From an uncultured Aquimonas sp. (lineage in GTDB: Bacteria; Pseudomonadota; Gammaproteobacteria; Xanthomonadales; Xanthomonadaceae), in assembly GCA_946481615.1 (NCBI GenBank), contig CAMLOR010000221.1, positions 1 through 5,761 on the forward strand: 5,761 bases of DNA, in the 5' to 3' direction. The translations under genes and the position numbers were made by a program. The notes under the pieces were generated by a model. That model was not told the DNA's origin and made no database searches. It saw nothing but the letters and a program-made list of their open reading frames with translations. Shown here in pieces: positions 1 through 5,761 of the stretch (the first letter of the stretch is position 1; each line of letters begins with the position of its first letter).

Positions 1-707
1 CCTTCCTGCAGCGCGGCTACGACCAGCTGATCCACGACGTGGCGCTGCAGAACCTCGACGTGCTGTTCGCGATCGACCGCGGCGGCGTGGTCGGCCCCGA
101 CGGCGCCACGCACGCCGGCAGCTTCGATCTCTCCTTCCTGCGCTGCATCCCCCACATGGTGGTGATGGCGCCGGCCGACGAGAACGAATGCCGCCGCATG
201 CTGAGCACCGGCTTCGGTTTCGAAGGCCCGGCGGCGGTGCGCTATCCGCGCGGCAGCGGCCCGGGCGTGGCGATCGACCCATCGCTCGACACCTTGCCGA
301 TCGGCAAGGCCGAAGTGCGCCGCCGCGGCACGCGTCTGGCACTGCTCGCCTTCGGCGCGATGGTGCCGGTGGCCGAGAGCGTGGGCGCGGAACTGGGCGA
401 CACCGTGATCAACATGCGCTTCGTGAAACCGCTCGATCGCGAACTGGTGCTCGAGCTCGCACGCACGCACGAGGGCTTCGTCACGCTGGAAGACAATGCC
501 GTGCAGGGCGGTGCCGGTTCCGCCGTTGCCGAGCTGCTGGCCGCCGAAGGCGTGGTGCTGCCGGTGCTGCATCTGGGCCTGCCCGACGTGTTCCTCGAGC
601 ATGCGAGCCGCGAGCAGGTGCTGGCCGAAGCCGGGCTGGATGCGGCGGGCATCCGCGCGGCGATCTTGCGGAGGTTTCCGGCGTCGCCGAGGACTGCGGC
701 GGGCTGA
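1..707 (+). CDS. dxs: 1-deoxy-D-xylulose-5-phosphate synthase (C-terminal 234 residues, 5' end outside window)
   Basis: This enzyme condenses pyruvate with glyceraldehyde 3-phosphate, using thiamine diphosphate, to make DXP. That is the first step of the cytosolic MEP isoprenoid pathway, and DXP also feeds thiamine and pyridoxal synthesis. The reading frame is open from base 3 and stops with TGA at 705-707, leaving 234 codons of a protein that is usually about 620-640 residues. The visible part covers most of the transketolase-type pyrimidine-binding domain (to about base 270) and the transketolase C-terminal domain (about 315-680). Key residues are intact: the Arg of FLQR (12-14), the Arg of DRGG, Asp and His of DGATHAG (99-101 and 111-113), and the Arg of VRYPRG. 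These correspond to E. coli R398, R420, D427, H431 and R478. The family signatures [19 protein letters not shown] and HLGLPDVF follow. The GTG at 39 lies inside the conserved domain and is not the start. It converges with prmC. Identification is by recalled family sequence and is near certain. Confidence 0.97.
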   Translation, partial: FLQRGYDQLIHDVALQNLDVLFAIDRGGVVGPDGATHAGSFDLSFLRCIPHMVVMAPADENECRRMLSTGFGFEGPAAVRYPRGSGPGVAIDPSLDTLPIGKAEVRRRGTRLALLAFGAMVPVAESVGAELGDTVINMRFVKPLDRELVLELARTHEGFVTLEDNAVQGGAGSAVAELLAAEGVVLPVLHLGLPDVFLEHASREQVLAEAGLDAAGIRAAILRRFPASPRTAAG

Positions 708-739
708 CAGGGGCCGCACATCCTGCGCGAAGACGAAAC

Positions 740-1591
740 TCAGAGCGCGCGGCCAACGGTGACGCGGTCGCGAGCTTCCAGGTCGGGCAGCGTCTCGACT
801 TCGACCAATCCATGCACGCGCAGCAGCTCGCGCACCGCCGCGCCCTGTTCGAAGCCGTGTTCGAGCATCAGCCAACCGCCGGGCAACAGATGCGCGCGCG
901 CGCCGCGCGCGAGTTCGCGGATCGCGTCGAGGCCCTCCGCGCCGCTGGCCAGCGCGCTGCGCGGTTCGAAGCGCAGATCGCCTTGCGAGAGGTGCATGTC
1001 GGTGTCCGCGATGTAGGGCGGATTGCTCGCGATCAGATCGAAGCGCTCGCCTTGCAGCGGCGTGTACCACGAACCGTGGCGGAACTCGACGTTCGCGGTC
1101 TCGTTGCGCTGCGCGTTCGCGCGCGCCACGGCCAATGCGGCTTCGCTGGCATCGGTGGCGAGCACGCGCGCACGCGGCCGTTCGCTCGCCAGCGCCAGCG
1201 CGATCGCACCGGTGCCGGTGCCCAGATCCGCGATGCGGGCGTCTTCGCACTGCAGGCGCGCCAGCGCGGCCTCGACCAACAGCTCGGTCTCCGGGCGCGG
1301 GATCAGCGTGTCGCGCGTGACCTGCAGGCGCAGCGTCCAGAAGCCCCACTCGCCGAGCAGTTGCGCCACCGGCACGCCTTCGCGCCGCTGCGCCACGAGG
1401 GCCGCGAAACGGTGCGCGGTTTCCGCGTCCACGCGATCGCCCGCGTGCGCGAACAGCCACGCGCGTTCGCGTTGCAGCGCGTGCCCGAGCAGCAGCTCGC
1501 TCTCGCGGCGCGCGTCTTCGCCCGCGAGTTGCGCGCAGCCCCAGGCCTGCAATTGCGCGACGCTCGCATCGAAAGGAGGTTCGGGCATCAT
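740..1591 (-). CDS. prmC: Peptide chain release factor N5-glutamine methyltransferase
   Basis: PrmC (HemK) methylates the glutamine of the GGQ motif in release factors RF1 and RF2 with S-adenosylmethionine, which speeds translation termination in the cytosol. The 283-residue product matches the family length (E. coli, 277). It has an N-terminal helical domain (about 1-85), the linker motif IPRPETE (97-103), the SAM-binding loop DLGTGTG (122-128), and the diagnostic catalytic motif NPPY (190-193) that contacts the substrate glutamine. QGDLRFEP (203-210) and LLPGGWLMLEHG also match the family. Two adjacent ATGs, at 1591 and 1588 (complement), are both possible starts. The frame stays open far upstream, but that extension runs antisense to the membrane gene and is not real. 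No strong Shine-Dalgarno precedes the start; the best purine run is GGGG about 15 nt upstream. prmC commonly sits in housekeeping clusters with prfA, but here it lies between dxs and a divergent membrane gene. Confidence 0.97.
   Translation of the reverse strand: MMPEPPFDASVAQLQAWGCAQLAGEDARRESELLLGHALQRERAWLFAHAGDRVDAETAHRFAALVAQRREGVPVAQLLGEWGFWTLRLQVTRDTLIPRPETELLVEAALARLQCEDARIADLGTGTGAIALALASERPRARVLATDASEAALAVARANAQRNETANVEFRHGSWYTPLQGERFDLIASNPPYIADTDMHLSQGDLRFEPRSALASGAEGLDAIRELARGARAHLLPGGWLMLEHGFEQGAAVRELLRVHGLVEVETLPDLEARDRVTVGRAL
1572..1580 (+). promoter_or_regulatory. Consensus Shine-Dalgarno sequence, oddly spaced from the membrane-gene start
   Basis: AAAGGAGGT is a full match to the anti-Shine-Dalgarno complement. 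Its core ends 18 nt before the in-frame ATG at 1598, which is longer than the usual 5-10 nt. It sits about 10 nt before an out-of-frame ATG at 1590. On the other strand the same bases encode Pro-Pro-Phe near the PrmC N-terminus, so the match may be a coding accident. No start codon in the membrane protein's frame lies closer to it. Confidence 0.4.
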
Positions 1592-1597
1592 GCGCGC

Positions 1598-2569
1598 ATG
1601 GTATCGACCCCGACCCGCGCGTGGCGGCTGCCCGACGCGCCGGCCAGCCTCGGCCGGCAGATCGAAGCTTCGTTCGTGCTGTGGTCGCGCAGCGCGGTGC
1701 GCGCATTGCCTTTCTCGCTGCTCTACACGCTGGCCGGCCTGCTGCCCCTGCTCACGCTCGGCGATCTGGGCGCGCGCCTGCTGAAGGTGGGCGCGAACAT
1801 CGTCGTGTACGCATTCGACCCCAGCCTGCCCGATCCGCCCGACGATCCGATGGCACTGCTGCAGGGCATCGCCGACTGGGCCACGTCGCCCGCGACCCTG
1901 GCCTTGAGTGCCGCCGCCCTGCTGCTGGCGCTGTACGGCGCGACCGCCGCGATGATCCGCCTGCAGCGCGTCGCGCTGGACGACGATCGCGGTCTGGCGG
2001 AAACCGCCCTCGCCGCGCTGCGCCACCTGCCGGCGGCCTTCGCGGCCTGGCTGGTCTACGGCCTGGCGATGCTGGCCTGCGCGGCGCTGCTGCTCGGCTT
2101 CGCGGTGCTGCTGTTTCTCTGGGCCTTCGATCTCGGCCTCGGCGGCCTGCTCGTGCTGCTGGTGCTGTTCGTGTTCGGCAGCGCGCTGCTCTCGGTGCCG
2201 CTGGTGTGGGCTTCGGTGGCGTTCGGCTACGCGCCGGTGCTGGCCACGCTCGACGGCCGCGGGCCGTTCGCCGCCCATGCGGCCAGCGCGCGGCTGGTGC
2301 GCGGGCACTGGGCGCGCGCCGCCACGGTGATGACGGTGCCGTTGCTGGTCTATCTCGGGGTCGGCAGCACGGTGTCCTCGACGGTCTACACCCTGCTCGG
2401 ACTGGCCGTGTTCTCGTCCGGCGGCGTGCCCGCCCTGCTCGAGGGCAGTTGGCTGGCCTGGGGCCAGTGGCTGGCGGCCGTGCCGATGGCGTTCGGGCTG
2501 CCGCTGGCCTTCGCCGGCTTCATCGTCGGCCTGCACGATCTGCAGCGCCGGACCGAAGCTGCGGGATAG
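1598..2569 (+). CDS. Polytopic inner-membrane protein of unknown function
   Basis: I do not recognise this 323-residue protein as a named family. A short N-terminus (1-34) carrying several Arg residues precedes about six hydrophobic segments, at roughly 35-56, 98-120, 145-175, 181-212, 241-272 and 287-312. A Pro/Asp-rich loop lies between the first two (about 73-88). A short tail ending QRRTEAAG follows the last. The segment SARLVRGHWARA (230-241), just before a hydrophobic helix, resembles the Ser-x-x-Leu-x-x-Gly-x-x-x-Arg pattern I associate with YciC/GPDPase-membrane-domain-like proteins; this is inference only. No catalytic motif is seen, so a structural or accessory membrane role is as likely as transport. 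The start at 1598 is the only ATG in frame near the N-terminus; the next Met is at residue 85, after the first hydrophobic segment. The gene diverges from prmC with a 6-bp gap and ends 14 bp before the efflux operator, with no visible terminator between. Confidence 0.85.
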   Translation: MVSTPTRAWRLPDAPASLGRQIEASFVLWSRSAVRALPFSLLYTLAGLLPLLTLGDLGARLLKVGANIVVYAFDPSLPDPPDDPMALLQGIADWATSPATLALSAAALLLALYGATAAMIRLQRVALDDDRGLAETALAALRHLPAAFAAWLVYGLAMLACAALLLGFAVLLFLWAFDLGLGGLLVLLVLFVFGSALLSVPLVWASVAFGYAPVLATLDGRGPFAAHAASARLVRGHWARAATVMTVPLLVYLGVGSTVSSTVYTLLGLAVFSSGGVPALLEGSWLAWGQWLAAVPMAFGLPLAFAGFIVGLHDLQRRTEAAG

Positions 2570-2583
2570 GCAGATCGAAGCAA

Positions 2584-2609
2584 AACTATACAGAACGTCC
2601 TGTATAGTT
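2584..2609. promoter_or_regulatory. 26-bp palindromic operator, probable TetR-family repressor binding site
   Basis: Two perfect 10-bp arms, AACTATACAG (2584-2593) and CTGTATAGTT (2600-2609), flank the 6-bp centre AACGTC, whose inner ACGT is itself palindromic. Thus 24 of 26 positions obey dyad symmetry. The element is an AT-rich island in GC-rich DNA and ends 5 bp before the tetR ATG. Size and symmetry fit TetR-family operators, and its position fits autorepression of tetR and the genes behind it. I see no second copy elsewhere in the window. Binding by the adjacent regulator is inferred. The arms could also form an AU-rich hairpin in read-through RNA. Confidence 0.82.
2603..2608 (+). promoter_or_regulatory. 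Candidate -10 element of the efflux operon promoter, inside the operator
   Basis: TATAGT matches the sigma-70 consensus TATAAT at five of six positions and lies in the right arm of the palindrome. Six bases separate it from the A of the tetR ATG, so transcription would start at or next to the initiation codon. No good -35 hexamer is present at 16-18 bp spacing (the region reads about GCAAAA), so activity is uncertain. The left arm offers a second hexamer, TATACA (2587-2592), that would give a short leader instead. Confidence 0.4.
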
Positions 2610-2614
2610 ACCCC

Positions 2615-3187
2615 ATGACCCGTCCCCCCAAAGCCCGCGAGCTGGTGCTCGAGGCCGCCCGCCGCATCGTCGAAACGCGCGGCGCGGGCCACCTCACCTT
2701 CGAGGAACTGGCGGCCGAAAGCGGCGTCACCCGCGGCGGCATCACCTACCACTTCCCCACCAAGGAAGCCCTGCTCAAGGGCCTGATCGAGGCCGACATC
2801 GCCGATTGGGAACGCACCGCCGGCACGCTCACCTCCGAATGCGGCTGCAGCCGCACGGCCGGCCTGATGGGCCAGATCCGCTGCAACCTCGATCCCCTCG
2901 ACGCGGGCCACAAACGCTTCGTCTCCGGCCTGATGGGCGCGGCCATGACCGACCCGTCGCTGCTCGACCCCATCCGCGAACACCAGCGCCGCAAGTTCGC
3001 CGAATGGAAGTGGGACGAGGCCGACGTGATGCGCTACCTCATGCTGCTGGCCGCCGAAGGCGTGTTCTGGCAGGACTTCTTCGATCTCAACCCCCTGCCT
3101 CCCGACGTGCGCGCGCGACTGACCGCGCTGATCGAACGTCTGGCGCAGCACCCCGAACTCTGGCCGCCCGCGGCCACCCGCCCCTGA
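2615..3187 (+). CDS. TetR/AcrR-family transcriptional regulator, likely repressor of the adjacent RND pump
   Basis: This 190-residue protein is the usual length for TetR regulators. The N-terminus is a classic TetR DNA-binding domain: helix 1 at about 6-22, then the helix-turn-helix TFEELAAESGV-TRGGITYHF (28-47), followed by the family signature FPTKEALL (47-54). The C-terminal part (about 60-190) is helical and variable, as expected for a ligand-binding and dimerisation domain; its ligand cannot be read from sequence. It contains Cys76, Cys78 (a CGC pair) and Cys90, which could serve redox, thiol or metal sensing, but this is speculative. The ATG at 2615 is preceded by TTACCCC, with no Shine-Dalgarno, and the palindromic operator ends 5 bp upstream. 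The gene lies first in a same-strand cassette, 41 bp before the adaptor gene. I infer autorepression of the whole operon with de-repression by a pump substrate, as known for other TetR regulators beside RND pumps. Confidence 0.93.
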   Translation: MTRPPKARELVLEAARRIVETRGAGHLTFEELAAESGVTRGGITYHFPTKEALLKGLIEADIADWERTAGTLTSECGCSRTAGLMGQIRCNLDPLDAGHKRFVSGLMGAAMTDPSLLDPIREHQRRKFAEWKWDEADVMRYLMLLAAEGVFWQDFFDLNPLPPDVRARLTALIERLAQHPELWPPAATRP

Positions 3188-3213
3188 CCGTTTCCCTTCA
3201 AGAAAAAGACCGC

Positions 3214-3219
3214 AAAGGA
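3214..3219 (+). promoter_or_regulatory. Ribosome binding site of the adaptor gene
   Basis: AAAGGA lies 9 nt before the ATG at 3229 and selects that start. The rest of the 41-bp gap after the tetR stop holds no evident promoter hexamers, terminator or second copy of the operator, which supports cotranscription with tetR. Confidence 0.65.
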
Positions 3220-3228
3220 CGTCTCCCC

Positions 3229-4437
3229 ATGCCTTACGCGAACAAGAAGACCCTCCTCGCCGCGCTGCTTGCGCTGGCCCTCGCCGCCTGCAGCGGCGGC
3301 GAACAGGAACAGCACCAGATGCCGCCGCCCGATGTCTCCGTCGCTGCGGTGGTGCAGAAGCAGGTCAACGACTGGGACGAATACGTCGGCCGTATCGAGG
3401 CGATCGAATCGGTCGAGCTGCGTCCGCGCGTCACGGGCTATCTGTCCGGCGTGCACTTCAAGGAAGGCGCGATGGTGAACAAGGGCGACCTGCTCTTCAC
3501 CATCGACGATCGCGAATACAAGGCCGCCGTGGCCGCGGCGCGCGCCGACGTGACGCGCGCCACCGCGCGCATCGACATGGCGCAGACCGAATTCGGGCGC
3601 AGCGAAAAGCTGATCGAAGCCCGGGCTGTTTCGCAGGGCGAGCTCGAGTCGCGCAAGATGGAACTCTCGCAGGCGCGCGCCGACCAGCTCGCGGCGAAGG
3701 CCCGTCTCGAACAGGCCGAACTCAATCTCGACTTCACCCGCATCGAGGCGCCGATCACCGGCCGCATCGGCGCAGCGCTGGTCAAGCCCGGCAATCTCGT
3801 CGCCCCCGGCGAGACGCTGCTCTCCACGCTGGTGTCGGTCGACCCCGTGCACGTGGTGTTCGAAGGCGACGAACGCGCCTACCTGCGCTACCAGCAGATG
3901 GCGCGCGAGGGCAGCCGCGAAAGCTCGCGCGACGCCGCCAACCCGGTGGAAGTGGCGCTCGCCAACGAAGCGGAGTTCAAGCACCGCGGCACCATGGATT
4001 TCGTCGACAACGCGATGAATCCGCAGACCGGCACCATTCGCGGCCGCGCCGTGCTGCCCAACCCGGACGGTGCCTTCACGCCCGGCCTGTTCGCGCGCGT
4101 GCGACTGCTGGGCGCCGCGCCGCGCGATGCCATGCTGATCCACGACCAGGCCGTGCTCACCGACCAGGACCGCAAGTACGTCTGGGTGGTGGCCGAGGGC
4201 AAGGCCATGCGCAAGGACATCGTGCTGGGCGAATCCATCGACGGCCTGCGCGTGGTGGAATCGGGCCTGGCCGCCGGCGACAAGGTGATCGTCAACGGCG
4301 TGCGCAAGATCTTCTTCCCCGGCCAGCCGGTGGCGCCGCGCGACGTGCCGATGGACGCGCCCGCCACGCCGGCGCCGCAGGCACCGGCCGAAGCCACCGC
4401 CGCCGCGCCTTCCGAAGCGCCGAAGTCGGAGGGCTGA
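3229..4437 (+). CDS. RND efflux periplasmic adaptor (membrane fusion protein) lipoprotein, MexE-like
   Basis: The adaptor bridges an inner-membrane RND permease to an outer-membrane channel so that drugs or other toxic compounds leave the cell directly. The 402-residue product starts with a lipoprotein signal: Lys6-Lys7, a hydrophobic stretch, and the lipobox LAAC with lipidated Cys21, anchoring the mature protein in a membrane facing the periplasm. It then shows the standard order: first lipoyl half (about 62-97, VELRPRVTGYLSGVHFKEG), an alpha-helical hairpin (about 98-165), second lipoyl half (about 168-200, FTRIEAPITGRIGAALVKPGN), beta-barrel (about 203-292, including VSVDPVHVVFEGDERAYLRY), and membrane-proximal domain (about 295-365). 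A Pro/Ala-rich tail (about 370-402) ends the protein. The DPVxVxFEGDExxYLxY stretch resembles MexE-type adaptors more than AcrA or MexA; this comparison is from memory. The ATG at 3229 has an SD at 9 nt. The permease follows after 3 bp, so the two are surely one operon. Confidence 0.95.
   Translation: MPYANKKTLLAALLALALAACSGGEQEQHQMPPPDVSVAAVVQKQVNDWDEYVGRIEAIESVELRPRVTGYLSGVHFKEGAMVNKGDLLFTIDDREYKAAVAAARADVTRATARIDMAQTEFGRSEKLIEARAVSQGELESRKMELSQARADQLAAKARLEQAELNLDFTRIEAPITGRIGAALVKPGNLVAPGETLLSTLVSVDPVHVVFEGDERAYLRYQQMAREGSRESSRDAANPVEVALANEAEFKHRGTMDFVDNAMNPQTGTIRGRAVLPNPDGAFTPGLFARVRLLGAAPRDAMLIHDQAVLTDQDRKYVWVVAEGKAMRKDIVLGESIDGLRVVESGLAAGDKVIVNGVRKIFFPGQPVAPRDVPMDAPATPAPQAPAEATAAAPSEAPKSEG
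4428..4433 (+). promoter_or_regulatory. Ribosome binding site of the permease gene, inside the adaptor's last codons
   Basis: GGAGGG lies 7 nt before the ATG at 4441 and overlaps the final Glu-Gly codons of the adaptor gene. With only three bases between stop and start, ribosomes finishing the adaptor are well placed to reinitiate, which suggests translational coupling of the two pump subunits. Confidence 0.75.
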
Positions 4438-4440
4438 TCC

Positions 4441-5761
4441 ATGGCCCATTCCGATTTTTCGAGGATATTCGTCGACCGGCCGATCCTCGCGGCCGTGCTG
4501 TCCATCCTGATCTTCGTCGCGGGCCTGATCGCGCTGCCCAACCTGCCGGTCAGCGAATATCCCGAAGTGGTGCCGCCGTCGGTGCAGGTGACGGCGATCT
4601 ACCCGGGCGCCAATCCCAAGACCATCGCCGACACCGTGGCCGCGCCGCTCGAGGAAGCCATCAACGGCGTCGAGCGCATGATCTACATGAAGTCGGTCGC
4701 CTCGAGCGACGGCACCATGCAGCTCACGGTGACCTTCTCGCAGGGCACCGACATCGACCTGGCCGCCGTGCAGGTGCAGAACCGCGTCGCGCAGGCCTCG
4801 CCGCGCCTGCCCGAAGCGGTGCGCCAGCTCGGCATCACGACGGCCAAGGCCTCGCCCAACATCACGATGGTGGTGCATCTGACGTCGCCGGATAAGCGCT
4901 ACGACGCGCTGTATCTGTCGAACTTCGCCAACCTGCGCGTGAAGGACGATCTGGCGCGCCTGCCCGGCGTGGGCCAGGCGCTGGCCTTCGGCGCCGGCAA
5001 CTACGCGATGCGCATCTGGCTCGATCCGGACGCCGCCGCCTCGCGCGGGCTGACCGCCAGCGACGTGCTCAACGCGGTGCGCGAACAGAACCAGCAGGTC
5101 TCGGCCGGCGCCATCGGCGCGGCGCCGATGCCGGGCGGCGTGGGCGTGCAGCTGTCGATCAACGCGCAGGGCCGCCTCGATTCGCCGGAAGCCTTCGAGG
5201 ACATCGTGATCAAGGCCGATGGTTCGGCGATCACGCGCCTGAAGGACGTCGCCCGCATCGAACTGGGCTCGAGCACCTATGCGATGCACTCGCTGCTCGA
5301 GAACGAAGACGCCGCCGCCATCGTGATCTTCGAGGCGCCCGGCGCCAATTCGATCGCGCTCTCGGACGCGGTGCGCGCGCGCATGGAAGAACTGGCGCAG
5401 AGCTTCCCGGAAGGCGTGAAGTGGAGCGTCGAGTACGATCCCACCGTGTTCGTGCGCCACTCCATCGATTCGGTGATCGAGACGCTGCTCGAAGCCGTGC
5501 TGCTGGTGGTGCTCGTGGTCGTGCTGTTCCTGCAGACCTGGCGCGCCTCGCTGATCCCGCTGCTGGCCGTGCCGGTGTCGATCATCGGCACCTTCGCCGT
5601 GCTCTGGCTGCTCGGCTTCTCGATCAACGTGCTGACGCTGTTCGGGCTGGTGCTGGCCATCGGCATCGTGGTGGACGACGCCATCGTCGTGGTGGAGAAC
5701 GTCGAACGCCACATCGAGGAAGGCAAGACGCCGCTCGAAGCCGCGCACGTGGCGATGACGG
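4441..5761 (+). CDS. RND multidrug efflux permease, MexF-like HAE1 family (N-terminal 440 residues, 3' end outside window)
   Basis: This inner-membrane proton antiporter captures substrates from the periplasm or outer leaflet and exports them through the adaptor and an outer-membrane channel. The frame is open from ATG 4441 to the window edge, giving 440 codons of a protein normally about 1050 residues. Visible in order: FSRIFVDRPILAAVLS and TM1 (about 10-30), the motif LPNLPVSEYPEVVPPSV, YPGANPKTIADTVAAPLE, the periplasmic porter region with VQVQNRVAQASPRLP and GVGQALAFGAGNYAMRIWLDP, then TM2 (about 345-362), FLQTWRASLIPLLAVPVS with TM3, and TM4 carrying the paired aspartates of VVDDAIVV (Asp412-Asp413). 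These match the AcrB proton-relay pair Asp407-Asp408, so the pump looks catalytically intact as far as seen. SPNITMVVHLTSPDKRYDALYLSN closely recalls MexF rather than AcrB. Because MexEF-type pumps usually carry an outer-membrane factor gene downstream, one may lie just past the window. Confidence 0.96.
   Translation, partial: MAHSDFSRIFVDRPILAAVLSILIFVAGLIALPNLPVSEYPEVVPPSVQVTAIYPGANPKTIADTVAAPLEEAINGVERMIYMKSVASSDGTMQLTVTFSQGTDIDLAAVQVQNRVAQASPRLPEAVRQLGITTAKASPNITMVVHLTSPDKRYDALYLSNFANLRVKDDLARLPGVGQALAFGAGNYAMRIWLDPDAAASRGLTASDVLNAVREQNQQVSAGAIGAAPMPGGVGVQLSINAQGRLDSPEAFEDIVIKADGSAITRLKDVARIELGSSTYAMHSLLENEDAAAIVIFEAPGANSIALSDAVRARMEELAQSFPEGVKWSVEYDPTVFVRHSIDSVIETLLEAVLLVVLVVVLFLQTWRASLIPLLAVPVSIIGTFAVLWLLGFSINVLTLFGLVLAIGIVVDDAIVVVENVERHIEEGKTPLEAAHVAMT

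Noticed and set aside
708..739. Possible bidirectional terminator between the convergent dxs and prmC stops
   Set aside because: The 32-bp gap has no stable inverted repeat and no T tract. The GCGCG at about 725-729 could pair with GC runs near 745, but the loop is long and there is no U run.
891..912. Alternating GC run (Z-DNA-like or repeat)
   Set aside because: It encodes the Ala-Arg-Gly-Ala-Arg-Ala stretch of PrmC, and such runs are expected from Arg/Ala codons at this GC content.
188..1597. Plus-strand open frame running into the membrane protein from inside dxs
   Set aside because: It overlaps dxs out of frame and prmC in antisense, and its residues are Arg/Ala-rich without any family motif. 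Only the part from ATG 1598 is membrane-protein-like.
1590..1784. 64-codon plus-strand ORF with perfectly spaced Shine-Dalgarno
   Set aside because: The product is Arg/Cys/Pro-rich and reads as an out-of-frame shadow of the membrane gene. The spacing is noted as a finding, but I would not annotate a gene.
2570..2609. The palindrome as an intrinsic terminator
   Set aside because: On the plus strand it is followed by ACCCC, not a U tract. On the minus strand TTTTG follows, but the stem is AU-rich and weak, and no minus-strand gene ends there. An operator explains it better.
740..3151. 803-codon minus-strand open frame extending prmC far upstream
   Set aside because: Only the part from 1591 down to 740 resembles a known protein. 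The rest is antisense to the membrane gene and tetR, rich in His/Gln/Arg/Gly as expected for a shadow frame in GC-rich DNA.
3034..5748. 904-codon minus-strand open frame opposite the efflux genes
   Set aside because: It is antisense to clearly homologous adaptor and permease genes. Its His/Arg/Asp-rich, low-complexity composition is the usual artefact of stop-poor GC-rich codons.

Overview
The window is strongly GC-rich, with G or C at most third codon positions. Its Dxs, PrmC and RND efflux proteins are of proteobacterial type. I infer a high-GC gammaproteobacterium, perhaps Xanthomonadales/Lysobacteraceae-like. That placement rests on composition and overall protein resemblance only; nothing in the window fixes the taxon.

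Layout: (1) The 3' third of dxs (+, entering from the left edge to 707) encodes the substrate-binding half of 1-deoxy-D-xylulose-5-phosphate synthase. (2) prmC (-, 740-1591), the release-factor glutamine methyltransferase, converges on dxs with 32 bp between the stops. (3) An unrecognised six-helix membrane protein gene (+, 1598-2569) diverges from prmC with only 6 bp between the start codons, so each gene's upstream signals lie in or beside the other's coding sequence. (4) A three-gene same-strand efflux cassette begins at 2584. It has an AT-rich 26-bp near-perfect palindrome (2584-2609), a TetR-family regulator (2615-3187), a MexE-like periplasmic adaptor lipoprotein (3229-4437), and a MexF-like RND inner-membrane permease (4441 to the window edge, about 440 of roughly 1050 residues).

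How the parts work together: dxs, prmC and probably the membrane gene are chromosomal housekeeping neighbours. In the efflux cassette, the adaptor and permease should form a tripartite pump with an outer-membrane channel. That channel gene is not in the window and may lie downstream. The palindrome ends 5 bp before the tetR start. It contains a TATAGT -10-like hexamer placed so that transcription could begin at the tetR AUG, and there is no Shine-Dalgarno sequence there. I infer that TetR represses one promoter driving itself and the pump genes, that its own mRNA may be leaderless, and that a pump substrate or reactive compound lifts repression. Translation of adaptor and permease looks coupled (3-bp gap, good SD inside the adaptor's last codons).

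I found no tRNA or rRNA gene, CRISPR array, insertion sequence or convincing intrinsic terminator. The gene families are all known. The parts worth a second look are the operator-promoter architecture, the cysteine cluster in the regulator, and the unusually tight divergent prmC/membrane-gene junction.
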